Source of the DNA: Paenibacillus sp.
GTDB taxonomy: Bacteria > Bacillota > Bacilli > Paenibacillales > NBRC-103111
Reading direction: 5' to 3'
Assembly: GCA_029239545.1 (NCBI GenBank)
Contig: JARBUQ010000275.1
Location: forward strand, 1 to 6,564
DNA length: 6,564 bases
Shown here: positions 1 through 5,708 of the stretch, piece after piece
How the letters are laid out: each line of letters starts with the position of its first letter
Position numbering within the stretch: the first letter of the stretch is position 1
Notes under the pieces: generated by a model
Seen by the model: only the letters and a program-made list of their open reading frames with translations
Databases searched by the model: none
Told to the model about the DNA's origin: nothing
Position numbers and translations under genes: made by a program

Positions 1-95
1 ACTGCCTAAGGTGAAGAACGTCGGAAAGCCGTGTGAGGGAAAACTTCATGCACGGTTTGATGAGGAGGGGCTGGCAACCCAGTCCTTTACTCTAT
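1..95 (+). mobile_element. 3' end of a bacterial group II intron (domains V and VI)
   Basis: Ribozyme end of a self-splicing retroelement. The intron body and its reverse transcriptase/maturase would lie left of the window. Domain V spans about 26-58: the catalytic AGC is at 27-29, the lower helix pairs 28-33 with 51-56, a two-base bulge is at 49-50, and the upper helix (34-38 with 44-48) is capped by a GAAAA loop. Domain VI follows at about 61-95: GAG and GGGCTGG pair with CCAGTCC and CTC around a CAA loop, leaving an unpaired A near 89 as the likely branch point. The 3' splice site is placed after the AT at 94-95, seven bases from that A and matching the usual intron-terminal AY. The domain V match is strong; the exact boundary is an inference. 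The maturase type cannot be judged here. Confidence 0.88.
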
Positions 96-175
96 AAATA
101 GGCAGGAGAGTCGATTCGGGGATCATGTAGCGGGAAATAGTTGCAGTTCTGCAGTTAAAGTCGGCTAATTCGGGG

Positions 176-221
176 TCCTGCGTTCAATTAATTGCCTTTT
201 GGCAATTAATTGAACGCAGGA
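176..221. repeat. Perfect 21-bp inverted repeat with TTTT loop
   Basis: Positions 176-196 are the exact reverse complement of 201-221, separated only by TTTT (197-200). The outer part of the stem is GC-rich (CCTGCG) and the inner part AT-rich (CAATTAATTG). It is too perfect to be chance and would extrude as a hairpin in RNA or single-stranded DNA. It is not a standard terminator: the nearest T-run on the + strand (227-231) is separated from the stem by AGGAGG, and no T-run follows it on the minus strand. It lies about 80 bases past the intron end. It could be an atypical bidirectional terminator, a transposon-end hairpin or a protein-binding palindrome. Confidence 0.8.
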
Positions 222-385
222 GGAGGTTTTTGCCTGGGAACGGGCCCGCCAGTAAAGCAAGCTTAGCGAATAGCAAACCAACGATCACAAATGCAAGCCC
301 CTAAAGGAGGAAAACGAGAAATAGCAAACTTATCTTATTCTATTGGTTAAGACAGCTTAGCTAATAACGTAAGGTGGGTGAATGG

Positions 386-553
386 GTGCATAAGGCCTCT
401 AACTCCCTCATCCAAGTCGAACAAAAAGGGCAGGCAGGTGGAGTGGAGAAACGAAGTGTTCGCCTTTGTCGTTGGGTTCCAACCTCTAAAAAAATAGAAT
501 CCAAGGAACCCAAGGACAACCGCCGAAAGTTTTCGAAGAAAACTACATCGTAA
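386..553 (+). CDS. Possible small basic protein, 55 aa (doubtful)
   Basis: An open frame starts at a GTG (386) with AAGGTGG (371-377) eight bases upstream as a possible ribosome binding site, and ends at TAA 551-553. The product would be 55 residues with a strongly basic C-terminal half rich in Lys, Arg and Ser (VRLCRW near 25-30, DNRRKF near 44-49, SKKTTS at the end). A longer version could start at GTG 374. An intrinsic terminator lies 64 bases downstream on the same strand, as expected for a small monocistronic gene. Against it, the frame lies inside the inverted-repeat structure at 428-582, which constrains the sequence for reasons other than coding; no promoter is clear; and I recognise no family. 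Confidence 0.18.
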   Translation: MHKASNSLIQVEQKGQAGGVEKRSVRLCRWVPTSKKIESKEPKDNRRKFSKKTTS

Positions 554-582
554 GCATAAGCTCGGAGCCCACCTGCCTGCCC
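428..582. ncRNA. Candidate structured RNA or foldback repeat element
   Basis: A perfect 14-bp inverted repeat (428-441 with 569-582, GGGCAGGCAGGTGG type) encloses a second stem of 14 pairs with one mismatch (466-480 with 505-519), an apical loop of 24 bases, and two large internal loops. The 3' loop contains a further 6-bp hairpin (528-533 with 539-544). On the minus strand the closing stem is followed at once by TTTTTGTTC (427-419), so a minus transcript of about 160 nt would end in its own terminator. On the plus strand the terminator at 617-649 lies 35 bases downstream. The rod with a central bubble recalls the general shape of 6S RNA, but I see no convincing 6S sequence match. A MITE-like repeat is the main alternative. 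No clear promoter was found for either strand. Confidence 0.35.
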
Positions 583-616
583 TGCCAAGCATCCAACTGA
601 TATCCAACACCAAGGG

Positions 617-649
617 CCTCTGGAGTAATTTACTCCAGAGGTTTTTCTT
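617..649 (+). terminator. Intrinsic terminator ahead of the iron locus
   Basis: An 11-bp perfect stem (617-627 with 631-641, CCTCTGGAGTA type) closes a three-base loop and is followed directly by TTTTTCTT (642-649). This is a textbook Rho-independent terminator for + strand transcription. No established + strand gene lies upstream in the window, so it either ends a small RNA or small gene in 370-600, or stops read-through from the intron side before the regulator promoter. Confidence 0.82.
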
Positions 650-722
650 AATAACAGAAAGGCTGCAGCAAAAAACGTCCAAAGCGTTTCTTGCGTGAGG
701 CGCATGAACTTTACATTCCGGG

Positions 723-751
723 TTGTCCTTAACGGACAGATTATGTACAAT
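723..751 (+). promoter_or_regulatory. Sigma-A promoter of the AraC/SBP regulator gene
   Basis: The -35 box is TTGTCC (723-728), the spacer is exactly 17 bases, and the -10 box is TACAAT (746-751). The predicted start near 758 gives a leader of about 37 bases before the ATG at 795. A short inverted repeat, GTCC-TTAAC-GGAC (725-737), begins inside the -35 box and extends into the spacer; its role is unknown. Confidence 0.72.
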
Positions 752-756
752 AGTAG

Positions 757-771
757 TGATAATAATTCTCA
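757..771 (+). promoter_or_regulatory. Fur box over the regulator transcription start
   Basis: TGATAATAATTCTCA matches the Bacillus-type 7-1-7 Fur operator (TGATAATnATTATCA) at all specified positions but one. It lies directly downstream of the -10 box and covers the predicted start site. Fe-loaded Fur bound here would block transcription, so the regulator should be made only when iron is scarce. Site assignment is by consensus; binding is inferred. Confidence 0.78.
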
Positions 772-794
772 ATTAGTGGAGTTGATCACTTGCC

Positions 795-2453
795 ATGAAC
801 AATAGGGAGCTCTGGAACGTCGATGACTCTATACTTTTATATCCGCTTGAGATGAAGCAGGTTCAATCTGACAGCAATTGGAGGATGGAGCGTCAGTTTT
901 TGCGCAGCCATTTGCTGCTCATCATTATACAAGGCAGCGGGACGCTGGAGCTCGATGGGAAAAAAGGTCCGCTGCGAAGCGGCAAAAGCTATGTGCTTGT
1001 CCCCGGAATGTTAGCGAGCGTGGTCTTCGATCAGAGTGATCCAGCAGCCTTGTACAGCCTAAGCTTTGATATTCTGAAGCCGTCATCCGCTGCCGGCTCG
1101 GAGGATACGGGAGAAGATCAAGCCCTATTTCGACGGGGCAAATTAAGCATGTCTTATTCGGGTGAGCTGGAATCCCGTAATTTTCAAGAAGTCGTCCATT
1201 TGGCTCGGCTGCTATGTGAACAGGCTCAGCATCCGGCGGACTGGAGGCCGTTTCGTCATCAACTGCTGGTGCACGAGCTGCTGCACGCGGTATTCGATCA
1301 GGTTGAAGAAGAGTCGGATTCCAGGCACGCGATTGAGCGTACGGCTGAGTACATCCATAGCCGATTCGCAGAAGAAATGACAAGGGTGTCGCTAGCCGGA
1401 GTTGCGGGGATGAGTGAATGGTATTTCGCCCACCTGTTCAAGAAGTGGATGGGCCGAAGCCCGATGGATTATTTGAACGATGTTCGGATGAACAAAGCCA
1501 AGGAGAAGCTGCTTTTATCCACCAGTCGCGTGCGCGATATTGCGCATGAGGTGGGGTTTGCGGACGAATTTTATTTCAGCCGCAGGTTCAAAAAGACCGT
1601 GGGCATCACTCCCTCGGACTATCAGAGGCAGAAGCGCAACAAGATTGCTTCGATCTCTTTTCCATATGCGGGTCATTTGCTGGCTCTTGATATTATGCCC
1701 TATGCCACTTTTGTAGATCGGCAGCGGGACCGGCACCGTCAAAGCTTTTTTCAACATATTCCCTATCATCTGAAGCGCTCGAAAGAAATGGCCCCTGAGC
1801 TCTGGGAAGAGAATCTGAACGAGCTTCTGCAAGCCGGACCGGAAATTATATTGTGCGACGATTATGCTCAATCCGTAGGGTTTGAACAAATGAAAAAGAT
1901 TGCCCCGACAGTAGTTATCCCTTGGATGCAGCATGATTGGCGCGTTCATTTCAAGCTGATCGCGATGCTGCTGGGCATGGAGAAGGAAGCCCGTCTATGG
2001 CTGGATGCTTATGACCACAAGGCTGAACATGCCGCTCAATTGCTGCGTCGCACCATCGGAAATGAGACGGTGTCTATCGTTCACATCATGCTGGGAACCA
2101 TTGTTGTATACGGCAGGAGGAATGGCGGCGCAGTTCTGTATGGCGATCTGGGGCTGCGGCCAGGCTATAATATTGAAGCTATCGAGGTGCTCCGTGAGAT
2201 TGACGCTGAGGATCTGCCTGCATATGCCGGTGATCATCTGTTCATGATTGTTGATGCGGATGCGGCTTCCTCTCAGCGCTGGGCGAGACTGAAGGAATCG
2301 GTTATGTGGAAAGGACTTAAGAGTGTGCAGAGGCATAAGCTTTACGTGCTAAGCGAGTCTCCTTGGCTCGATTATTCGCCCTATGCGCATAATCTGGTCA
2401 TCGATGCTGCTGTGAGCTTGCTCTGCGGGCAATCCAATAGCACATGTGTATAG
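795..2453 (+). CDS. AraC-family activator with C-terminal siderophore-binding domain (Btr-like)
   Basis: Predicted cytoplasmic transcription activator of 552 aa that senses a ferri-siderophore. Residues about 35-95 form a cupin-like AraC arm. Residues about 180-280 hold the two helix-turn-helix units, the second with the AraC signature (IAHEVGF at 249-255, FSRRFKK at 261-267, GITPSDY at 270-276). Residues about 283-545 are a FeuA-type periplasmic-binding fold without a signal peptide. This order and length match B. subtilis Btr (YbbB), which activates siderophore uptake when bound to bacillibactin; whether the ligand is the same here is unknown. The C-terminal domain resembles the lipoprotein encoded next (shared IAPTVV and DLGL motifs). 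The ATG at 795 has only a GGAG (778-781) 13 bases upstream, which suggests weak initiation; no better in-frame start is seen. The gene has its own promoter and Fur box. Confidence 0.9.
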   Translation: MNNRELWNVDDSILLYPLEMKQVQSDSNWRMERQFLRSHLLLIIIQGSGTLELDGKKGPLRSGKSYVLVPGMLASVVFDQSDPAALYSLSFDILKPSSAAGSEDTGEDQALFRRGKLSMSYSGELESRNFQEVVHLARLLCEQAQHPADWRPFRHQLLVHELLHAVFDQVEEESDSRHAIERTAEYIHSRFAEEMTRVSLAGVAGMSEWYFAHLFKKWMGRSPMDYLNDVRMNKAKEKLLLSTSRVRDIAHEVGFADEFYFSRRFKKTVGITPSDYQRQKRNKIASISFPYAGHLLALDIMPYATFVDRQRDRHRQSFFQHIPYHLKRSKEMAPELWEENLNELLQAGPEIILCDDYAQSVGFEQMKKIAPTVVIPWMQHDWRVHFKLIAMLLGMEKEARLWLDAYDHKAEHAAQLLRRTIGNETVSIVHIMLGTIVVYGRRNGGAVLYGDLGLRPGYNIEAIEVLREIDAEDLPAYAGDHLFMIVDADAASSQRWARLKESVMWKGLKSVQRHKLYVLSESPWLDYSPYAHNLVIDAAVSLLCGQSNSTCV

Positions 2454-2471
2454 GAGATTCGAACACTATAG

Positions 2472-2497
2472 TCCATGTATGAGCAATCAGATCCATG
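2472..2497 (+). promoter_or_regulatory. Possible activator-binding direct repeat
   Basis: TCCATG occurs at 2472-2477 and again at 2492-2497, exactly 20 bases apart (about two helical turns), within the wider similar units AGTCCATGTA and AGATCCATGGTA. Direct half-sites with this spacing suit an AraC-type protein, and the gene upstream encodes one. A weak promoter could follow: TTGATG (2513-2518), 16 bases, GAGAAT (2535-2540) inside the Fur box. The alternative -10, TACAAT (2499-2504), has no good -35. Assignment is an inference from spacing and context. Confidence 0.35.
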
Positions 2498-2528
2498 GTA
2501 CAATACGACTTGTTGATGAGAATTCAAT

Positions 2529-2547
2529 GAGAATGAGAATCGATATC
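2529..2547 (+). promoter_or_regulatory. Fur box upstream of the lipoprotein gene
   Basis: This 19-base segment (GAGAATGAGAAT then CGATATC) matches the classical Fur consensus GATAATGATAATCATTATC at 15 of 19 positions. It ends six bases before the lipoprotein ribosome binding site. Fe-Fur bound here would block initiation or early elongation of the lipoprotein-reductase transcript, giving the locus a second layer of iron control in addition to the site before the regulator. Confidence 0.65.
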
Positions 2548-2565
2548 ATAAATGGAGGGTTTATT

Positions 2566-3615
2566 TTGAAAGCAAAACGGTTTACCTTGTTATCCCTGGC
2601 AGGAGTCATTATGCTCTTGTTGCTAGCAGCCTGTGGGGGCGAAAAGACATCGGGTTCTTCACCGGCAGCTGTGCCTTCAAGCAGTCCGACACCTAAAGCA
2701 GCCAGCCCGACACCAGACAATAGTCAGCCGCGGGTCATCAAGCACAAATATGGAGAGACCAAAGTTCCTGCGTCACCCAAGCGTATCGTTTCTTTTAACT
2801 TGGAAGATATGTTGCTGTCGCTGAAATTACCTCTCGTTATGGCCTCTCCGCATGGGGAGAACTACTATCTGGAGGATCGTTTGAAAGAAGCGAAGATCCC
2901 TATGACATTGTGGGCCTCTGACAACATTAATTTTGAGGCGATCCTATCGGCAAATCCTGACCTGATTCTGGCAACAGAGGCCATCACACAGGCCGCTTAT
3001 GACCAAATGAGCAAAATCGCGCCAACGGTAGTGTTCAACCGGGATGCTTGGCGTACGTCAATCGTAGAGATCGGGAAGACCGTAGGCTTGGAGACAGAGG
3101 CTGTTAAGGTAGTTAAGGATTACGATGAGAAGGTGAAACAGGCCAAAGCAACGATTACGAAGGCAGTTGGCGAGAACAAAACCGTCGCTTTCCTGCGTAC
3201 CCAGGTGAAGAGCCTGCAGCTTTATTTTCCTACCTATTTGGCAGAAAAAACGGCTTTCCCCACTTACGTGGGATTAATTTATACAGATCTGGGGCTTACC
3301 CCTATTGCTAAAGTAACGGAGCTTGCGAAGGCAACACCAGACAGACAAAATGCTTTAATCTCGCAGGAAGTATTGCCGGAGCTGAATGCAGACTATCTCT
3401 TCGTCACAACAGGCGGCTCTACAGGGAATGCCGAGACGATTAAGAAGAACCAGGATGATTTCTCAGAGGTTGAGAAGTCGGCTGTATGGAAAAGCATCCC
3501 GGCGGTAGCACAAAACCGTGTGTACTATGTATCTCCTAAGCATTGGATCAGTTTCGGTCCTATCGCTGATGAGATGAAGGTGAACGACGTAGTAAACGCA
3601 CTTACCCGAAAATAA
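2566..3615 (+). CDS. Iron-siderophore ABC transporter substrate-binding lipoprotein
   Basis: Membrane-anchored receptor, 349 aa, that should capture a ferri-siderophore outside the cell and hand it to an ABC permease. The start is TTG 2566, chosen because GGAGGG (2554-2559) lies six bases upstream and translation then begins directly with a lipoprotein signal peptide: basic MKAKR, hydrophobic core, and lipobox LAAC with Cys23 as the lipidated residue. A Ser/Pro/Ala-rich linker follows (about 31-54), then the FeuA/FhuD-like fold with VPASPKRIVSF (67-77), NPDLIL (130-135) and IAPTVV (151-156). Frame extension back to 2446 would overlap the regulator gene and the Fur box and is rejected. No permease or ATPase gene adjoins, so it probably shares transporters encoded elsewhere. 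The ligand is unknown. It is likely cotranscribed with the flavoprotein gene 68 bases downstream. Confidence 0.9.
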   Translation: MKAKRFTLLSLAGVIMLLLLAACGGEKTSGSSPAAVPSSSPTPKAASPTPDNSQPRVIKHKYGETKVPASPKRIVSFNLEDMLLSLKLPLVMASPHGENYYLEDRLKEAKIPMTLWASDNINFEAILSANPDLILATEAITQAAYDQMSKIAPTVVFNRDAWRTSIVEIGKTVGLETEAVKVVKDYDEKVKQAKATITKAVGENKTVAFLRTQVKSLQLYFPTYLAEKTAFPTYVGLIYTDLGLTPIAKVTELAKATPDRQNALISQEVLPELNADYLFVTTGGSTGNAETIKKNQDDFSEVEKSAVWKSIPAVAQNRVYYVSPKHWISFGPIADEMKVNDVVNALTRK

Positions 3616-3683
3616 TGAGCAGGTCAAATGTTACATTCCCTAAACATAAGAAGCCTCGCGCTTCTAGGCGGAGGTAGGCATAA

Positions 3684-4718
3684 ATGACACAACAGCTGGA
3701 GCTATATGATGTAACGATTATCGGCGGCGGGCCTGCCGGGATGTATACGGCTTTTTATAGCGGCATGCGTGATCTGAAGACGAAGGTGATTGAGTTCAAT
3801 CCGCAGTTAGGCGGGAAGATCCTTCTGTATCCTGAGAAAATGATCTGGGATGTCGGGGGAGTGCCGCCGATGCCAGGTGAGAAGCTTATCGATCAGCTCG
3901 CGGAGCAGGCTCTCATCTTTGAGCCAACCGTTGTGTATAATCAACGAGTTGCGGGGTTGGACAAACAGGAGGACGGGACATTCCTTCTGACTTCTATGAC
4001 CGGGGAGCGGCATCATACCCGCACGATTATACTTGCAATGGGGCATGGAATTCCGGTGGCACGGAAGCTGGAGATCGAGGGAGCTGATCGTTACGAGGTG
4101 ACGAATCTCTACTACACGGTTCAGGAGCTGCAAGTGTTCGCCGGGAAACGGGTGCTTATATCCGGCGGAGGCGATTCCGCCGTGGATTGGGCCAACGAGC
4201 TGATCCCGATCGCCGAGAGGGTAACCGTCGTACATCGACGGGATCTGTTTGGCGGGCTCGAGCGGAACGTGGCGCGGATGAAGGAGTGCTGTGATGTCCG
4301 TACTCCTCATGAATTAACTTCCCTGCACGGGAACAGCAGCGGGGATCAGATTGAGTACGTGACCGTACTGAATATAGAGACGGGTGTCGCGGAGAGGCTG
4401 GAGGTTGATGCCGTTATCGTGAATCATGGAATGAAGGGAGATCTTGGTCCCATTCTGGAGTGGGGTCTGGACATGAGGGACGGGCTTGTTGTGGTGGATG
4501 ACCAGCGTGCGACGAGCATTCCGGGCATATTCGCCGCGGGCGACCTGATCACCCACCCGAGCAAGGTGAAGCTGATAGCCGGCACATTCGTCGACGGAGT
4601 GAAAGCACTGAACAGCGCCAAGCTGTACATGGACCCGCAAGCGGTGAAGGTCGCGTATGTATCGTCGCACAACGAGCGATTCCGAGAGTTGAATAAGCAG
4701 AAGCTTCAGCAAGTGTGA
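3684..4718 (+). CDS. FAD/NAD(P)H-dependent oxidoreductase, ferredoxin-NADP reductase type 2 (YcgT/YumC-like)
   Basis: Cytoplasmic flavoprotein of 344 aa with the thioredoxin-reductase fold. Visible motifs are the FAD dinucleotide site GGGPAG (14-19), the NAD(P)H site GGGDSAVDWA (161-170) followed by HRR (184-186), which suits the NADPH 2'-phosphate, and GIFAAGD (281-287), which closes the FAD site. The redox CxxC of true thioredoxin reductases is missing: the corresponding segment reads NLYYTV, and the only cysteines are the adjacent pair 202-203. The family therefore points to bacterial ferredoxin/flavodoxin-NADP reductases such as B. subtilis YumC and YcgT; ycgT is, from memory, reported as Fur-regulated. 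The start has a fine GGAGGT (3670-3675) eight bases upstream. No promoter is evident in the 68-base gap, so it probably shares the lipoprotein transcript. A role in reducing siderophore-bound Fe(III) is an inference from context. Confidence 0.87.
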   Translation: MTQQLELYDVTIIGGGPAGMYTAFYSGMRDLKTKVIEFNPQLGGKILLYPEKMIWDVGGVPPMPGEKLIDQLAEQALIFEPTVVYNQRVAGLDKQEDGTFLLTSMTGERHHTRTIILAMGHGIPVARKLEIEGADRYEVTNLYYTVQELQVFAGKRVLISGGGDSAVDWANELIPIAERVTVVHRRDLFGGLERNVARMKECCDVRTPHELTSLHGNSSGDQIEYVTVLNIETGVAERLEVDAVIVNHGMKGDLGPILEWGLDMRDGLVVVDDQRATSIPGIFAAGDLITHPSKVKLIAGTFVDGVKALNSAKLYMDPQAVKVAYVSSHNERFRELNKQKLQQV

Positions 4719-4726
4719 AGCCGCAT

Positions 4727-4752
4727 TAAGGGTAGCCGAAAGGCTGCCCTTA
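4727..4752 (+). terminator. Hairpin terminator after the flavoprotein gene
   Basis: An 11-bp stem (4727-4737 with 4742-4752, one G-T pair) is capped by a GAAA tetraloop and begins nine bases after the stop codon. The following sequence GTTGTATAC has only a poor T-tract, so termination may be incomplete and some transcription could continue into the hydrolase gene. Confidence 0.6.
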
Positions 4753-4804
4753 GTTGTATACTCATGGTATGAACATGGCGGAAAGCAGAGAGGATGTAGG
4801 CAAT

Positions 4805-5665
4805 TTGATTATTGATGCGCATAATCACCCCAATTATTTGGGCTTCAATTGTGAGAAGCTACTGCAGGACATGGAGCAGAACAACATCGATCAATTATGG
4901 CTATTGTCACTGGAAACCCCGAGGCATGAGTATCATCCTGCCTACTTCAAACATTGCTGGCCTGATGGGAATGGAGCGATTCCATTCTCGTCTTGTCTTG
5001 AATTCTACCGTCAGCATCCAGACAAATTCGTGCTTGGTTATGCCCCGGACCCGCGGTTGCCGGAATCCATCCACCGGCTGGAGGCAGCTATTGAGCTGTA
5101 TGGCGTTCGGGTATGCGGTGAATTCATGCTGAGGATGATGTATGACAACCCGGATGCGCTTAAGCTGTTCCGGTTCTGCGGCAAGAGAGGGCTGCCTGTC
5201 ATTGTCGAGGTGAACTATGGGGTTGGCAAGGTGAATGGACAAGCTGAGCCTTGGGCGGACTACTGGTATGGCGGAGGCATCGATACGTTCGAACGAGCTA
5301 TTCGTGCTTGTCCGGATACTACCTTTCTCGGTCACGGTCCGGGATTCTGGGCGCATATTGCCGATGATGAAGGCTATCGATTGTCGAATTATCCGAAGGG
5401 CGAGATTATACGCGGCGGGAGAATAGTTGACATGATGCGGAGCTATCCCAATCTGTATTGCGACCTCTCGGCAGGATCAGGCTTGAATGCGTTGGAACGT
5501 AATCCGCAGTTCGCGACAGAGTTCCTGCTGGAATTCCAGGATCGGTGCTTATATGGAAGGGACACCTTCGGAAATGAGCATCAGCAATATCTGAATAGTC
5601 TAGGCCTGCCGGAAGAAGTGCTAAGGAAAATATATGCAGGCAACGCTTCGCGGCTTGTCGATTAG
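4805..5665 (+). CDS. Amidohydrolase_2-family metal-dependent hydrolase
   Basis: Predicted soluble TIM-barrel hydrolase of 286 aa; the substrate is unknown. Residues seen are the N-terminal metal motif HNH (His6, His8 in DAHNHP), a barrel histidine in FLGHGPGFW (His177), the C-terminal aspartate in YGRD (Asp253), and the family-typical ending YAGNASRL. A Glu (135, VIVEVN) stands where many relatives have a His or Lys, so metal occupancy may differ. The start is uncertain. TTG 4805 is preferred because related proteins generally begin just before the DAHNHP strand and GAGAGGA lies about ten bases upstream. In-frame ATGs at 4769 and 4775 would add 12 or 10 residues but have no ribosome binding site. 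A TATACT (4757-4762) resembles a -10 box, without a clear -35. No functional tie to the iron genes is visible beyond adjacency. Confidence 0.82.
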   Translation: MIIDAHNHPNYLGFNCEKLLQDMEQNNIDQLWLLSLETPRHEYHPAYFKHCWPDGNGAIPFSSCLEFYRQHPDKFVLGYAPDPRLPESIHRLEAAIELYGVRVCGEFMLRMMYDNPDALKLFRFCGKRGLPVIVEVNYGVGKVNGQAEPWADYWYGGGIDTFERAIRACPDTTFLGHGPGFWAHIADDEGYRLSNYPKGEIIRGGRIVDMMRSYPNLYCDLSAGSGLNALERNPQFATEFLLEFQDRCLYGRDTFGNEHQQYLNSLGLPEEVLRKIYAGNASRLVD

Positions 5666-5708
5666 ATCAATTAACCCGTGCTGGGGCAGTTCCGTTGGCA
5701 GATTCACA

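Larger units (their letters stand above)
222..720. other. Structured intergenic region without a recognised protein gene
   Basis: About 500 bases between the palindrome and the promoter of the regulator gene. Visible contents are an orphan AAAGGAGG (303-310) with no start codon at a usable distance; the 10-base direct repeat AATAGCAAAC at 269-278 and 320-329; a near-repeat AGCTTAGCnAATA at 260-272 and 354-366; a nested long-range inverted repeat (428-582); and an intrinsic terminator (617-649). Minus-strand reading frames across this stretch run through the promoter and Fur box of the next gene and resemble no known family, so they are treated as spurious. The area may be decayed mobile-element DNA around a small RNA or dispersed repeat. 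Confidence 0.6.

Noticed and set aside
176..221. Palindrome as the hairpin target of a group IIC intron
   Set aside because: Class C introns insert just after a hairpin located in the 5' exon. Here the hairpin is in the 3' exon, about 80 bases away from the splice site.
361..650. T-box or metabolite riboswitch ahead of the regulator gene
   Set aside because: The region has hairpins and a terminator, but I found no T-box core sequence or other riboswitch signature, and a complete promoter lies downstream of the terminator, so the regulator mRNA would not include this structure.
347..772. Minus-strand open frames of 141 and 129 codons
   Set aside because: They run through the regulator's promoter, Fur box, an intrinsic terminator and the foldback structure, have no ribosome binding site that I can see, and resemble no family. 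They look like by-products of the structured sequence.
925..1383. Minus-strand open frame of 152 codons within the regulator gene
   Set aside because: It is fully antisense to a well-supported AraC-type coding region, with no independent signals or family resemblance.
2446..2565. N-terminal extension of the lipoprotein from ATG 2446
   Set aside because: It would overlap the end of the regulator gene, place the Fur box inside the coding region and bury the signal peptide 40 residues in. TTG 2566 has a strong ribosome binding site and gives a normal lipoprotein signal.
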